Positions 8,035 to 18,447 of a stretch of 64,000 nucleotides of DNA are shown one piece after another. The stretch's first letter is position 1. The number at the start of each line of letters is the position of its first letter. The translations under genes were made by a program, and so were the position numbers. A model generated the notes under the pieces. The model was not told the origin of the DNA and did no database searches. It saw nothing but the letters and a program-made list of their open reading frames with translations. Source of the stretch: Nitrospira moscoviensis (GTDB lineage: Bacteria; Nitrospirota; Nitrospiria; Nitrospirales; Nitrospiraceae); the NCBI RefSeq assembly GCF_001273775.1, contig NZ_CP011801.1, positions 496,001-560,000 of the forward strand, in the 5' to 3' direction.

Positions 8035-9507
8035 TTACTTCAGGGGCAGCACGGCCTGGGCGGCGAAATTGACGATCGGATTCGGATAGAGTCCCAGCAT
8101 CACCACGCCGGCCACCGCGCAGGCGAGCACGATGGACAGCGCGGGCGACATAACGAGGCGCGGCGCGGTGATCGACAGCGGCTCGGGCTCCCGCATATAC
8201 ATCACCATGACCAGGCGGAGATAGTAATAGGCCGATACCGCGGCGAAGATGAGCGCGACGACGGCGAGCCACGTCATGCCGGCCTGCACCGCCGCCATGA
8301 AGACGTAGAACTTGCCGATGAACCCGGCGGTCGGAGGAAGGCCGGCCAGCGAGACCATGAACACCAGCATGAGCAGGGCGGCCAAGGGATGGCGTTTCGA
8401 GAGGCCGGTGAAATCCTCGATCTCATCCCCTTCCAAACCGCCTTTCCGCAGCATCGCCACGATGGCGAAGGCGCCGAACGTCATGAAGGCGTAGAGGGCG
8501 ATGTACAAGAGCACGCTCGCGACGCCATGGGCGCCGTCCGATCCCGTCCGTCCGGCGGCGACGACGCCGATCAACGCGTAGCCGGCATGCGCGATGCTGC
8601 TGTAGGCCAGCATCCGCTTGATGTTGGTCTGGACGAGCGCCACGACGTTGCCCAGCACGAGCGTCGCCAGGCAGAGCAGCAGGAAGATCGCCGACCAGTT
8701 GGCTTTCAGCCCTCCCAGCCCTTCAACAAAGACGCGGACGAAGGCGCCGAAGCTGGCGGCCTTCGACGCCACGGCCATGAACGCCGTGACGGACGTCGGG
8801 GCGCCCTGATAGACGTCCGGGGTCCACATGTGAAACGGCACCACCGCCAACTTGAAGGCGAACCCGACCGCCAGCAGGATGGTGGCGAACAGCAGCAGCG
8901 GATCGTCGATGCCCCGCCCCCCGATCGCCGCGGCGACGGCCGGCAGCCTGGTGCTGCCGGTGGCGCCGTATAACAGCGAAATGCCGTACAGCAGGATGCC
9001 GGACGAGAACGCGCCCAGCACGAAATATTTGGCCGAGGCCTCCAGCGAGCGCGGCTCGGTCCGCTTGAGTCCCGCCATGACGTACAACGACAGGGACATC
9101 AGCTCCGTGCCGAGATAAATGGTGAGCAAGTCGGCGGCCGACACCATCACCATCATGCCCGCCAGCGCGAGCAGCACGAAGCCGTAGTACTCGCCGAAGT
9201 GCAGGCGCTCTTCCTTGAGATAGGAATAGGACAAGAGCACGGTGAGGCCGGTCACGAAATAGAGCAGCAATTTCCAGAATCCGCCGTAGGCGTCGATCAG
9301 CACGATTCCGCTGAACGCCGTCGTGGTCTGGCCCATCTGAGACGCCGTGAGCCCCAGGCAGACCGCCAGTGTGCCCAAGCTGAGCCAGGCGAGGCCGTCT
9401 TTCTTCGATGCCGGGATCACCGGATCGAGCGCGAGCACCGCGCAGGCCGCCGCAATAACGAACAGCTCCGGCAGGATGAGAAACAAGTCGTGCGCCGAGA
9501 ACGTCAT
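8035..9507 (-). CDS. nuoN: NADH-quinone oxidoreductase subunit N
   Basis: The 490-residue antiporter-like membrane subunit of complex I is the last gene of the nuo operon. It has about 14 hydrophobic helices. The family landmarks are GTELMSLSLYVMAG, the LAVVPFHMWTPDVYQGAP loop, the broken-helix KRMLAYSSIAHAGY and a C-terminal GLYPNP. The first two hold the Glu and Lys of the proton-translocation half-channels. The ATG at 9507 overlaps the nuoM stop by four bases (ATGA), indicating coupled translation. The open frame continues upstream, but that part is nuoM read in another frame. Confidence 0.97.
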   Translation of the reverse strand: MTFSAHDLFLILPELFVIAAACAVLALDPVIPASKKDGLAWLSLGTLAVCLGLTASQMGQTTTAFSGIVLIDAYGGFWKLLLYFVTGLTVLLSYSYLKEERLHFGEYYGFVLLALAGMMVMVSAADLLTIYLGTELMSLSLYVMAGLKRTEPRSLEASAKYFVLGAFSSGILLYGISLLYGATGSTRLPAVAAAIGGRGIDDPLLLFATILLAVGFAFKLAVVPFHMWTPDVYQGAPTSVTAFMAVASKAASFGAFVRVFVEGLGGLKANWSAIFLLLCLATLVLGNVVALVQTNIKRMLAYSSIAHAGYALIGVVAAGRTGSDGAHGVASVLLYIALYAFMTFGAFAIVAMLRKGGLEGDEIEDFTGLSKRHPLAALLMLVFMVSLAGLPPTAGFIGKFYVFMAAVQAGMTWLAVVALIFAAVSAYYYLRLVMVMYMREPEPLSITAPRLVMSPALSIVLACAVAGVVMLGLYPNPIVNFAAQAVLPLK

Positions 9508-11054
9508 GGACGGAGGACCTCCGCCGCGACCGGCATCGGATGCTGCTCCGCGGCCGCCGGGACGCGGCTGACGGCGGGAGCCGCACCAGGAAGCGCCGGC
9601 ATGGAGCGGGCAATGACTTTTTCCACGCTCGCATGCATGCGGGTCAACAGGGGATTCGGGAAGAGTCCGATCCAAAACACCAGTACCGCCAGCGGTGTCA
9701 GCGTGAGCAGCTCGCGCCGGTTCAGGTCCCGGAGCCGGGGGAGAAACTGCGGCGAGGGGACGCCGAACGCCACCCGCTGGACCATCCAGAGCATGTAGGC
9801 GGCGGCGAGGATGATGCCGAGCGACGCCAAGGCCGTCGCGATCTTGCTCCACAGAAACGTCCCCGCCAAGACCAAAAACTCGCCCACGAAACTGTTGGTT
9901 CCCGGCAGGCCGAGCGACGACAGAGCAAAGATGACCAGCAGCGTCGCGTAGCGCGGCATCGGCTTGGTGAGGCCGACGTTATCGGCGATCTCCCGGCTAT
10001 GGGTCCGTTCATAAATCACGCCGACGCAGAGGAACAGCGCGCCGGTGGTGATCCCATGGTTGACCATCTGCATCACCGCGCCTTCGATGCCCTGGATGTT
10101 GAACATGAACAAGCCCAACGTGACGAAGCCCATGTGGCTCACGCTCGAATAGGCGATCAGTTTTTTCAAGTCCGCCTGGGCCAGCGCCATGTAGGCGCCG
10201 TAAATGATTGCGACGATGGACAACACGACCATGAGAGGGGTGAAGGCCCGAGAGGCGTCGGGGAGCATCGGCAGGCTGAACCGGAGAAAGCCGTACGTCC
10301 CCATCTTGAGCAGCACGCTGGCCAGAATCACGCTGCCGGCGGTGGGCGCTTCCACGTGGGCGTCGGGCAGCCAGGTGTGGAAGGGGAACATCGGCACCTT
10401 GACGGCAAACGCGGCGAAGAAGGCCAGGAATAGCCAGAACTGCAGCGCGGTGGAATAGGCGCCGCGGCTCAACTGCACAATATCGAAGGTGTGCCCGCCC
10501 TGGACGTAGAGCACGAGAATGGCGACGAGCAGCAGCACGCTTCCGGCGAGCGTATAGAGAAAGAATTTGATCGCGGCATACAATCGATTCAGCCCGCCCC
10601 ACACGCCGATGAGGAGGTACATCGGGATCAGCATGGCCTCCCAGAACACATAGAACAGGACGAAGTCCAGCGCGGCGAAGACGCCGATCATCGCCCCTTC
10701 CATGATCAGGAGCATGGCCATGAAGCTGCGCAGTCTCGTCTCGACGGACCGCCAGGAGATCAGCACGCAGAGCGGCATCAACACCGTCGTCATGAGGATG
10801 AGCGGCAGGCTGATGCCGTCGAGGCCCAGGCTGTAATGGATCGGCGGGGAGGCGATCCAGACGACCCGCTCGGTGAATTGCATGTCGGCCGACGAGCCGT
10901 CGAAGAGCCACCAGAGCGGGAGTGAAATCGCGAGATCGGCGAGCGTCACGCCGAGCGCCGCCATCCGGACGCTCGTTTCCTTCACGAAAAAGAGCGCGAT
11001 CGCTCCGGCCAGGGGAACAAAGATCAATAATGTCAGCCAAGGAAAAGCAGTCAT
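9504..11054 (-). CDS. nuoM: NADH-quinone oxidoreductase subunit M
   Basis: A 516-residue proton-pumping membrane subunit. Landmarks are FYVFWEAMLIPMYLLIG (the conserved Glu of transmembrane helix 5), the KVPMFPFHTWLPDAHVEAPT loop and LKKLIAYSSVSHMGFV. The C-terminal tail of about 40 residues beyond the last helix is Ala/Pro-rich. Only one nuoM is present. I mention this because some Nitrospira complex I variants are described with an extra NuoM. The gap to nuoL contains an AT-rich heptamer array. Confidence 0.97.
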   Translation of the reverse strand: MTAFPWLTLLIFVPLAGAIALFFVKETSVRMAALGVTLADLAISLPLWWLFDGSSADMQFTERVVWIASPPIHYSLGLDGISLPLILMTTVLMPLCVLISWRSVETRLRSFMAMLLIMEGAMIGVFAALDFVLFYVFWEAMLIPMYLLIGVWGGLNRLYAAIKFFLYTLAGSVLLLVAILVLYVQGGHTFDIVQLSRGAYSTALQFWLFLAFFAAFAVKVPMFPFHTWLPDAHVEAPTAGSVILASVLLKMGTYGFLRFSLPMLPDASRAFTPLMVVLSIVAIIYGAYMALAQADLKKLIAYSSVSHMGFVTLGLFMFNIQGIEGAVMQMVNHGITTGALFLCVGVIYERTHSREIADNVGLTKPMPRYATLLVIFALSSLGLPGTNSFVGEFLVLAGTFLWSKIATALASLGIILAAAYMLWMVQRVAFGVPSPQFLPRLRDLNRRELLTLTPLAVLVFWIGLFPNPLLTRMHASVEKVIARSMPALPGAAPAVSRVPAAAEQHPMPVAAEVLRP

Positions 11055-11065
11055 CGGAGTGACTC

Positions 11066-11137
11066 AATGAAAATTAAAAATGACAAATGCAAAAAACGGC
11101 GACCATTTTTAATTTTCACTTTTAAATTTTTCATTGC
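11066..11137. repeat. AT-rich inverted heptamer array between nuoL and nuoM
   Basis: A-rich units (AATTAAA, AATGACA, AATGCAA type) occupy 11066-11095. T-rich units (CATTTTT, AATTTTC, ACTTTTA, AATTTTT) occupy 11104-11137. The loop is only about 8 bp, so the transcript could fold into a hairpin of roughly 30 bp. The array fills nearly the whole gap and abuts the nuoL stop codon at 11138. Its base composition contrasts strongly with the GC-rich genes on both sides. Confidence 0.8.
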
Positions 11138-13030
11138 TTACAGCAGCAAATACGCCGTCAGAATCACGATCCCCAACGCCATCGCAAGGGCATAATGCTG
11201 CGTCTGTCCGCTTTGGATCAGCCGCAGCAGCCATCCGCCCCAGGCCACACCGCGCGCGACGCCGTTGACGGCGCCGTCGATCACGCTCATGTCGACCCGC
11301 TGCCACAGCTGCGCCGCGGCAGCGAAGGTCGGTCGTACAAACAGCGTGTCGTACGCTTCATCCACGTACCACTTGTTTAGTGAGCCGTGATACAGGGCGC
11401 GCCACTCGCGTGCGAGGCGGTCGGGCAACTGGGGATTCAAGACGTACACATAGTAGGCGGCGGCGATTCCCGCCAGGCCCATCAACGTTGCCATGAGCAT
11501 GATTGCGAGTCCCGCCTCGCCGTGCCCGCCGGCTGGTTCGGCGCCCGAAAACACCGGCTCCAAGAAGCCGGGAATGCCCAGATAGCCGGTCAGCACACTC
11601 AGCACCGCCAATATAATCAACGGCGTCGTCATCGTGCGGGGCGGCTCATGAACATGATGCGCGTGATGCGGATCCACGTGTGATGGCCCCCAGAAGGCCA
11701 CGAAGACGAGCCGGAAACTGTAGAAGGCGGTGAGCAGGGCGGTCAGCAATCCGAAGACCGTCAAGACTTGTCCGAGGGCGCCGGAGGACCAGGCCGAAAC
11801 GAGGAGGTCGTCCTTGCTGAAGAACCCCGCCGTCAGTGGAAAGCCGGCCAGGGCCAGCGAGCCGACGACGAAGGTCCAATAGGTGATCGGCAGCTTGTCC
11901 TTCAGTCCTCCCATGCGGCGCATGTCCTGCTCGTGGTGTAGTGCGATGATGACCGAGCCGCATCCGAGAAACAGCAGGGCTTTGAACGCGCCGTGCGTGA
12001 GGAGGTGATACATGCCGGAGGCATAGGCGCCCAACCCGCAGGCCATCACCATGTAGCCCAGTTGGCTGACGGTGGAATAGGCGACGATGCGTTTGATGTC
12101 CGTCTGGGTGATGGCAATCGTGGCGCCCAAGATCATCGTCGCGCCGCCGACGATGGCGACGGCGTCCATCGCGACGGGAGACAGATTGTACAAGGGCGCA
12201 AGCCGCGCGACCAGAAAGACGCCGGCCGTCACCATCGTCGCCGCATGGATCAGCGCCGAGATCGGCGTGGGGCCTTCCATGGCGTCGGGGAGCCAGACAT
12301 GCAGCGGGACCTGCGCCGATTTTCCGACGGCGCCCGTAAACAGCAACAGGCAGATCAGCGTAAAGACCGAAATCTCCCATGTCCCGCCGAAAGGGCCCAA
12401 CACGTTCATCGTCAGCGCGCCCGCTTCGTGGGCGGCGGGAAATACGTCGAGATAGTTGAGTGAGCCGAAGCTGTACCAGACCAGCAGCAGCCCCAGCAGG
12501 AAGCCGAAGTCGCCCACCCGGTTGACGATGAAGGCCTTGGTCGCCGCGGCGCAGGCCGCCGCCCGTTCATACCAATGGCCGATCAAGAGGTAGGAGCAGA
12601 GGCCGACGGCTTCCCAGAAGACGAACAATTGAAGCAGGTTGTCGGCCAACACCAGCATGAGCATCGAAAACGTGAAGAGGGCGATGTAACTGAAGAACCG
12701 CGCGTAGCCCGCATCACCGTGCATGTAGCCGATGGTGTAGACGTGCACGAGCGAGCTCACGATCGTGACGAGCAGGAGCATCACGGCCGTCAGCCGGTCG
12801 ATATAGAGGCCGATATGGATGTCCAGATGCCCTGAGACGAGCCAGGTATACAGCGGAACCGCGATCACGGAACCTTGCGCTACTTGCATGAAGGCGGCGA
12901 TGGACAACGCGCAGGAGAGCAACACGGCGGGCACGGCCACCAGATGCGCGCGCTCTTTGAACCGTGATCCGGCCAGGCCCAGCACGAGAAAGGCGGCCAG
13001 CGGGAGCAAGGGAATAAGGGAATAGAGCAT
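11138..13030 (-). CDS. nuoL: NADH-quinone oxidoreductase subunit L
   Basis: The 630-residue distal antiporter-like subunit carries the long lateral helix of complex I. Landmarks are FVFWEAVGLCSYLLIGHWYER, QVPLHVWLPDAMEGPTPISALIHAATMVTAG and KRIVAYSTVSQLGYMV. A His-rich loop, DPHHAHHVHEP, lies near residue 450 on a solvent-exposed segment. The protein ends in a terminal membrane anchor. The length is normal for the family. The gene is flanked on both sides by heptamer arrays. Confidence 0.97.
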   Translation of the reverse strand: MLYSLIPLLPLAAFLVLGLAGSRFKERAHLVAVPAVLLSCALSIAAFMQVAQGSVIAVPLYTWLVSGHLDIHIGLYIDRLTAVMLLLVTIVSSLVHVYTIGYMHGDAGYARFFSYIALFTFSMLMLVLADNLLQLFVFWEAVGLCSYLLIGHWYERAAACAAATKAFIVNRVGDFGFLLGLLLVWYSFGSLNYLDVFPAAHEAGALTMNVLGPFGGTWEISVFTLICLLLFTGAVGKSAQVPLHVWLPDAMEGPTPISALIHAATMVTAGVFLVARLAPLYNLSPVAMDAVAIVGGATMILGATIAITQTDIKRIVAYSTVSQLGYMVMACGLGAYASGMYHLLTHGAFKALLFLGCGSVIIALHHEQDMRRMGGLKDKLPITYWTFVVGSLALAGFPLTAGFFSKDDLLVSAWSSGALGQVLTVFGLLTALLTAFYSFRLVFVAFWGPSHVDPHHAHHVHEPPRTMTTPLIILAVLSVLTGYLGIPGFLEPVFSGAEPAGGHGEAGLAIMLMATLMGLAGIAAAYYVYVLNPQLPDRLAREWRALYHGSLNKWYVDEAYDTLFVRPTFAAAAQLWQRVDMSVIDGAVNGVARGVAWGGWLLRLIQSGQTQHYALAMALGIVILTAYLLL

Positions 13031-13040
13031 GGTTTAGAAA

Positions 13041-13113
13041 ATGATGAAGGTTGAATGATGAAGGTTGAATGGCGACGGAACACTCAAAATGAAACACTCA
13101 ACATTCAACATCG
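13041..13113. repeat. Heptamer array between nuoK and nuoL
   Basis: A 14-bp unit, ATGATGAAGGTTGA, is repeated exactly at 13041-13054 and 13055-13068 and reads as paired heptamers. Opposite-sense units (ACTCAAC, ATTCAAC) follow at about 13082-13113 before the nuoK stop. The two sides are partly complementary. The unit sequence differs from the other arrays, while the 7-bp period is the same. Confidence 0.75.
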
Positions 13114-13121
13114 TTTCGGAT

Positions 13122-13427
13122 CTACCATTTCAACAAGTTGAACTCTTCCACATTGATGCTGGCTTTGGAGCGATGGAGGGCGATGATGATCGCCAGGCCG
13201 ACCGCCACTTCCGCCGCCGCGACGGTCAACGCGAAGAACACGAAAACTTGCCCGCCCAGATCTTGAAGATGCTCCGAGAAGGCGACGAAGTTGATGTTGG
13301 TGGCGTTCAACATCAGCTCGACGGAGAGCAAGATCGCGATGATGTTCCGGCGGATCAGCACGCCGATCACGCCGGTCAAAAAGACGACCGCGCTCAGGAC
13401 GAGATAGTAGGAGATAGGAACGGTCAT
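13122..13427 (-). CDS. nuoK: NADH-quinone oxidoreductase subunit K
   Basis: A 101-residue, three-helix membrane subunit. It contains the two buried acidic residues of the E-channel in [16 protein letters not shown] and [13 protein letters not shown]. The start at 13427 gives the usual family length. The open frame runs 16 codons further upstream, but those codons are made of heptamer repeats. The gene ends [16 protein letters not shown], as in other NuoK proteins. Confidence 0.96.
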   Translation of the reverse strand: MTVPISYYLVLSAVVFLTGVIGVLIRRNIIAILLSVELMLNATNINFVAFSEHLQDLGGQVFVFFALTVAAAEVAVGLAIIIALHRSKASINVEEFNLLKW

Positions 13428-13435
13428 GAAATACT

Positions 13436-13519
13436 CGTGATGCGTGATGGGTGATGGGTGACGCGAAGGAAACACAGGGCCAAGCGCTTCGCGCGCAACG
13501 CTTCACGCTTCACGCTTCA
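13436..13519. repeat. Inverted heptamer array between nuoJ and nuoK
   Basis: CGTGATG/GGTGATG-type units occupy 13436-13463. Three CGCTTCA units of opposite sense occupy 13499-13519. The last units overlap the nuoJ stop codon (13510-13512). The arms are roughly complementary, with a 35-bp loop. Confidence 0.8.
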
Positions 13520-14025
13520 CGTCCTTCGATGTCCCGTTTCGCCAGCACGATGGCGCCGATCATGGCCACGAGCAGCACCAAGGAGGCCACTTCGAACGGA
13601 AAGAGATAGGTGGAGAACAGGATTTCGCCGATGGCCAGCGTATTGTCCGGCGGCAGAACGCGTCCTTCTCCGCCGCCGGCCGGTGCGGACGTCGCGGTGC
13701 CGCTTCCCGCCAACAGGACGATGAACTCCATCAAGAGCGGAACGGCCAGGAACGCCGCGACGCGCCATTGGCTGTGGTAACGATCGTCGCGCTTGACGTT
13801 CAACAGCATGACGACGAAGAGATACAGGACCAGGATCGCTCCCGCGTAGACGATGATCTGCACGGCCGCCAGGAATTCCGCATGCAGGGTGACGTAGAGG
13901 CCGGCGACGTGAAAGAACATCACCAGCAGCGAGAGGGCGCTGTAGATGGGATTTTTCAGCGCGACCACCAGAACGGCGGTCAGTGCGATGACAGCCGCAA
14001 AATAGCCGAAAAACACCTGCCCCAC
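13510..14025 (-). CDS. nuoJ: NADH-quinone oxidoreductase subunit J
   Basis: A 171-residue, five-helix membrane subunit. The signature NPIYSALSLLVMFFHVAGLYVTL is followed by AAVQIIVYAGAILVLYLFVVMLLN, the helix with the pi-bulge characteristic of NuoJ/ND6. The C-terminus ends AKRDIEGREA, encoded partly by the heptamer array. A short gap of 36 bp separates it from nuoI. Confidence 0.95.
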   Translation of the reverse strand: MGQVFFGYFAAVIALTAVLVVALKNPIYSALSLLVMFFHVAGLYVTLHAEFLAAVQIIVYAGAILVLYLFVVMLLNVKRDDRYHSQWRVAAFLAVPLLMEFIVLLAGSGTATSAPAGGGEGRVLPPDNTLAIGEILFSTYLFPFEVASLVLLVAMIGAIVLAKRDIEGREA

Positions 14026-14061
14026 GATTCCGTCCTTGTTGTGCCCGTTCTCTGCGATCCG

Positions 14062-14628
14062 TCAGTTCGGCTTGTGCGGCACGTGCTTGAACGCGACGTT
14101 GAAGAATGCCACGTTCGGGTGTTGCAACTCCAGGCGCTTTTCCCGCACCGGGAACGCGCGGTCGCCGATCGCCAGCAATTGTTCCTTGTTCAGATGCAGC
14201 TGCCGTTTGTCGTACACCGCCCACTCGAATTCCCGTGTCATGCCCAAGGCATCCACCGGACAGGCGTCGACGCACATCCCGCAGAACAGGCAGCGCGTCA
14301 TGTCCATGTAATATTCCTTGGAGTACCGTTTCGTCGGCTCGCCGGGCACCTCGGCGCTGACCACGCGTATGACTCGCGATGGGCAGGCCGCCTCACAGAG
14401 ATCGCAGCCCACGCATTTCTCCGTCCCGTCGTCGTAGCGCAACAGCGCCAGCATGCCGCGATAATTGTCCGGCAGCGTGCGCTTCTCATGGGGATACTGC
14501 AGCGTGATGGGCTTGTAATGGAGCAAGTGGGAGAGGGTCGCCTTCATGCCCACGAGAATCTCGTAGAACGTGATGGTCTTGAGCCACTCACGCCAACTGA
14601 GCCGTTTCATTGCGGTTGCTTGTGCCAT
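14062..14628 (-). CDS. nuoI: NADH-quinone oxidoreductase subunit I (two [4Fe-4S] clusters)
   Basis: A 188-residue peripheral-arm subunit carrying clusters N6a and N6b. The two ferredoxin motifs are CVGCDLCEAACPSRVIRV and CLFCGMCVDACPVDAL, each with the CxxCxxCxxxCP pattern. An amphipathic N-terminal region (WLKTITFYEILVGMKATLSHLL) anchors it near the membrane arm. The sequence around the clusters is complete, so electron relay towards N2 in NuoB should be intact. Confidence 0.96.
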   Translation of the reverse strand: MAQATAMKRLSWREWLKTITFYEILVGMKATLSHLLHYKPITLQYPHEKRTLPDNYRGMLALLRYDDGTEKCVGCDLCEAACPSRVIRVVSAEVPGEPTKRYSKEYYMDMTRCLFCGMCVDACPVDALGMTREFEWAVYDKRQLHLNKEQLLAIGDRAFPVREKRLELQHPNVAFFNVAFKHVPHKPN

Positions 14629-14641
14629 AGAGCGGCCGATG

Positions 14642-15718
14642 TCACTGCATGTGTTGGTAGATGTAGACGGCGATGGACGTCACCACGATGTTGCCCAGGG
14701 CGATCGGCAGCATGACTTTCCAGCCGAACTTCATCAGTTGGTCATAACGGAGCCGCGGCAGCGTCGCCCGCAGCCAGAAGAACAGGAAGAGGAAGAAGTA
14801 CACCTTCACGGTAAACCAGGCCACCCCTTCGATCCATGCGAGCGATTCGAGCCCGAGATGGCCGAGGAGCGTGCCGGGATAGGGCGCGTTCCAGCCGCCC
14901 AGGAACAACGCCGCGGCGACGCAGGACACGAGGACCATGTTGGCGTACTCGGCAATGAAGAAAAACGCGAACCGCATGCCGCTGTATTCCGTGAAAAACC
15001 CCGCGACCAGCTCGCTCTCGGCCTCCGGCAGGTCGAACGGCACCCGGTTCGTCTCCGCGACGGCCGAAATGACATAGACCACGAAGGCGAAGATCTGCGG
15101 CGCGGGGAAGGCGAAGACGAACCAATGCCAGAATCCGCCGGCCTGCGCCTCCGTGATCTTCACCAGGCTGAGTGAGCCGGCCATGATGAGCACGCCCACG
15201 ATGGCCAGCCCGACGTTCAGCTCATAGCTGATGATCTGCGCCGCCGATCGCAGGCCGCCTAAGAGCGAATATTTGCTGTTCGACGCCCACCCGCCGAGGA
15301 TGATCCCGTAGGCGCCGATCGACGCGAAGGCCAGGATGTACAGGATCCCGATGTTGATGTCGCTGATGACGAAGGGCTTGACCGTAATGCCGAACACCTC
15401 GATCGTCCGGTCCGGTCCGAACGGGATGACGGCAAACCCGATCAGCGCCGGCACCATGGCGAGAATCGGCGCCAGGCTGAACATGAACTTGTTCGCGCCG
15501 GCCGGCACGATGTCTTCCTTGAAGAACAGTTTGAGCCCGTCCGCGATCGGCTGGAGGATGCCGTAAGGGCCGACTTCCATCGGGCCCATGCGGTCCTGCA
15601 TCCACCCGAGCACCTTGCGTTCCGCCAGGGTCAGGATCATGACGGTCAACATCACAATGCCCATGACGGCGGCGATCTGGGCGAGCGAGACGGCCAGCCG
15701 GAGTCCTATTTCAGTCAC
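14642..15718 (-). CDS. nuoH: NADH-quinone oxidoreductase subunit H
   Basis: The 358-residue membrane subunit forms the quinone chamber together with NuoB and NuoD. Landmarks are [37 protein letters not shown] near residues 31-70 and [29 protein letters not shown] in the second half, with the family's dense acidic residues. It has about eight or nine helices. The start at 15718 places the first helix at the usual distance from ERKVLG. Confidence 0.97.
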   Translation of the reverse strand: MTEIGLRLAVSLAQIAAVMGIVMLTVMILTLAERKVLGWMQDRMGPMEVGPYGILQPIADGLKLFFKEDIVPAGANKFMFSLAPILAMVPALIGFAVIPFGPDRTIEVFGITVKPFVISDINIGILYILAFASIGAYGIILGGWASNSKYSLLGGLRSAAQIISYELNVGLAIVGVLIMAGSLSLVKITEAQAGGFWHWFVFAFPAPQIFAFVVYVISAVAETNRVPFDLPEAESELVAGFFTEYSGMRFAFFFIAEYANMVLVSCVAAALFLGGWNAPYPGTLLGHLGLESLAWIEGVAWFTVKVYFFLFLFFWLRATLPRLRYDQLMKFGWKVMLPIALGNIVVTSIAVYIYQHMQ

Positions 15719-15761
15719 GACAGCTCTCCTCCATTCACATGCGCATCCAGCGCGTTCTCTC

Positions 15762-18425
15762 TCAAGCCACCTTGATCATCGACACCGTCGTCGTCCGGTA
15801 CGAAGGCACACGAGTGACCGGATCGATGGCGCAGTCGAACAATTGCGTCGCCTGCTGGCTGAAATGATCCGGAAACCAAGCTTGTCCTTCCGGCACCCGG
15901 CCCACGACCTTGATCTGTGTCGTCATCTCACCGCGCGTGTTGGACAACCGCACCCGGTCTCCGTCCGCCAGGGCGAAGCGGGCGGCGTCCCGAGGGCTGA
16001 TGCGCAGCCGCGGGGCGCCCTCCACTTGGAGGAGGCCGGTCGATCGCGTGGAGAGCTTGCCGGAATGGAACAGGCTCTGCACCAGTTCCAACTGCACGGT
16101 GCCGTCGGGCCGCGACACCGGAGCTTCGATCGCATATCGCGCGGCCATATCGGTCTGAAATCCTTCCGCGAGATAGCGGTCTACCGCGGCGCGGTCGATC
16201 TTCGGCGGCGCCGGCGCGGGCCCGAGAGAGCCATACCCCGGAATCAGGCTTCGGATTTCCTTCAGGATGTCCTTGTTCTCCGCATAGTCGAGCGGCGAGT
16301 CCAACAGCACGGAAAGGGCCGCGAACACCTCCCAATCCGGCCGGCTGTAGCCGACCGGGTCGATCGCCGGGCGGACCGCCTGGACGTGGCCTTCGGTATT
16401 CGTGAAGGTGCCGCTCTTCTCCATGGACGATGCGGCCGGCAGCACGACATGCGCCAAGGCGGCCGTCTCGGTGAGGAACAGCTCTTGGCAGACCAGTAAA
16501 TCCAGCGTGCGCAGCGACTCTTCCGCACGCACCTGCGCCGGAAGGCTGGCGACGGGATTCTCGCCCACGACGAACATGGCTTTCAGGATGCCGGCTCTGG
16601 CCCGGTCCAACATTTCTACCAGGGAGGCGCCTCCGTTCGGCGGCGGCTCGCCGCCCCAGAGCTTCACCACGCGATCCCGCCCCGCGCGGTCGGTGACGTC
16701 CACCGGACCCGGCAACAATTCCGCGGCGGCTCCCATTTCGACGGCGCCCTGATCGTTGTTTTCTTCCGCGAGCGGGGCGAACCCGCAACCCGGCTGGTCC
16801 AGTTTTCCGATCAGCAGCAACAGGTCGAGCAGATTCACGGAGGCGGTGTAACCCTGCTTCCCGCGCAGCAAACCTTGGCCTGTCAGGATGACGAGTCGCC
16901 GGCTGCCGGCGAGGAGCTTGGCCGCCTCCCTGTAAGCGGAGGGATCGTACCCTGTGGCGGCCTGCACTGCCGGCCAGCCGATCGCCTGCAACGCCTCCGT
17001 GACGCGCTTGATGAACGCCGGATGCCGCTGAGCGAGGTCCGGTTGGACCAACTGTTGCTCGACGACGGCGTTCAACAATCCCAGCACGGCCGAGCGGAGC
17101 TGAGTCGTCGGCACGGCGAAATGGTGCGAGGCAAGATTGGCGATGTTGCTGATCGTGTCGACGGCCGGCTCCAGGGCCTCGATGGTGACGAGCGTCGCGC
17201 CGCGCTTCTTGACCGCTTCCTTGACCTTCAAGCCGGTGATCGGATTGGTCTCCGTGATATTCGTGCCGACCAGCAGAAGCACGTCGGCGGCGGCGATGTC
17301 GTCGAAACTCACCGTCCAGCGGTGCGTGCCCTGCACGCGGCGCATGGCCTGTACTCCGTTCAGATGGCCGTACCGCGCGCTGCTGTCGAGGCTGTTCGTG
17401 CCGATGGCGACCCGCATGAATTTCTGGAAGAGATACAGATCTTCGTTGGTGCAGCGGCCCGAAATCAGCCCGCCGAAGCTCTGCCCGCCGTGGGTCGACT
17501 TGATGGCGCCGGCCTTGTCCGCGATGAATTCCAACGCTTCTTCCCAGGTGGCCGGGATGAGGGCGCCGCTCCGGCGGATCAGCGGCTGGGTCAGCCGCTC
17601 GGGATGGCTGCCGGCGCGGAAGCCGAAAAAGCCGCGCGCGCACAGATCGCCGTTGTTGCGGCCGGCTCCGTGCGCCGAGTTCACCTCGACGAGCTGCTGA
17701 TCCTTCGTCTGCACGGTGAGCTGGCAGCCGTCGCCGCAATAGCCGCAGACGGTGTCGGCTCGCTTGAGCATCCAGGGTCGATACTCGTACATCGAGAGCC
17801 GGCTGGTGATGGCGCCGACCGGGCAGATCTGCACGCAGCCGCCGCAAAACTCGCAGTCGAGCGGATGGGCGCCGAAGTGCTTGATCTCCGTCATGGTGCC
17901 GCGGCCGACCGGCGCCAGCGCTTTGACGTCCATCACTTCGTCGCAATAGCGGACGCACCGCAGGCACTGCACGCAGCGGTTCATCTGTGTTTCGATGAGC
18001 GGGCTGAAGTAGTCCTTTTGGAAGATCCGCTTCGTTTCGACGAAGCGGCTGGTGGTGGCCGTGTACTGATGGGAAAAATCTTGCAGGTCGCAGCGGCCGC
18101 CCTGATCGCACACGGGACAGTCCAACGGATGGTTCGCCAGGATGAACTCGAGCACGGACTTGTGCGCATCGTTCACGACGGTCGTCGCGGTCCGCACGGA
18201 CATGCCCTCGGCCACCGGCGTGCTGCAGGCCGTCTGAAGCTTCGGCATCTTCTCGACTTCCACCAAACACATGCGGCAATTGGCGTCGGGCTTCAGCTTG
18301 GGGTGATAGCAGAAATGCGGAATCATCACGCCGACGCGCCGCGCCGCTTCGATCACGAGCGTCCCTTTCGGGACGGTGACCGTCTGGCCGTCGATGGTGA
18401 GTCTGACCGTTTCTGTGGTCGGCAT
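15762..18425 (-). CDS. nuoG: NADH-quinone oxidoreductase subunit G
   Basis: The 887-residue iron-sulfur subunit. Its N-terminal part holds the [2Fe-2S] N1b ligands ([15 protein letters not shown] and a later Cys), the [17 protein letters not shown] motif of N5, and [11 protein letters not shown] and [12 protein letters not shown] for the 4Fe-4S region. The extra cluster motif CGYCGDGC, with a distal Cys in DLCARG, shows that the N7 site is retained. The remainder is a molybdopterin-oxidoreductase-like domain that is expected to be catalytically inactive in complex I. The length fits bacterial NuoG of the N7-containing type. Confidence 0.96.
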   Translation of the reverse strand: MPTTETVRLTIDGQTVTVPKGTLVIEAARRVGVMIPHFCYHPKLKPDANCRMCLVEVEKMPKLQTACSTPVAEGMSVRTATTVVNDAHKSVLEFILANHPLDCPVCDQGGRCDLQDFSHQYTATTSRFVETKRIFQKDYFSPLIETQMNRCVQCLRCVRYCDEVMDVKALAPVGRGTMTEIKHFGAHPLDCEFCGGCVQICPVGAITSRLSMYEYRPWMLKRADTVCGYCGDGCQLTVQTKDQQLVEVNSAHGAGRNNGDLCARGFFGFRAGSHPERLTQPLIRRSGALIPATWEEALEFIADKAGAIKSTHGGQSFGGLISGRCTNEDLYLFQKFMRVAIGTNSLDSSARYGHLNGVQAMRRVQGTHRWTVSFDDIAAADVLLLVGTNITETNPITGLKVKEAVKKRGATLVTIEALEPAVDTISNIANLASHHFAVPTTQLRSAVLGLLNAVVEQQLVQPDLAQRHPAFIKRVTEALQAIGWPAVQAATGYDPSAYREAAKLLAGSRRLVILTGQGLLRGKQGYTASVNLLDLLLLIGKLDQPGCGFAPLAEENNDQGAVEMGAAAELLPGPVDVTDRAGRDRVVKLWGGEPPPNGGASLVEMLDRARAGILKAMFVVGENPVASLPAQVRAEESLRTLDLLVCQELFLTETAALAHVVLPAASSMEKSGTFTNTEGHVQAVRPAIDPVGYSRPDWEVFAALSVLLDSPLDYAENKDILKEIRSLIPGYGSLGPAPAPPKIDRAAVDRYLAEGFQTDMAARYAIEAPVSRPDGTVQLELVQSLFHSGKLSTRSTGLLQVEGAPRLRISPRDAARFALADGDRVRLSNTRGEMTTQIKVVGRVPEGQAWFPDHFSQQATQLFDCAIDPVTRVPSYRTTTVSMIKVA

Positions 18426-18447
18426 AGTTTTTAAAAGTACGAAAACG

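Noticed and set aside
9504..11054. A duplicated nuoM (two-nuoM type of complex I)
   Set aside because: Only one NuoM-like gene is present between nuoL and nuoN.
15928..18434. Very long alternative frames on both strands across nuoG
   Set aside because: They are Arg/Gly/Ala-rich shadow translations of nuoG without domains. The NuoG cluster motifs fix the true frame.
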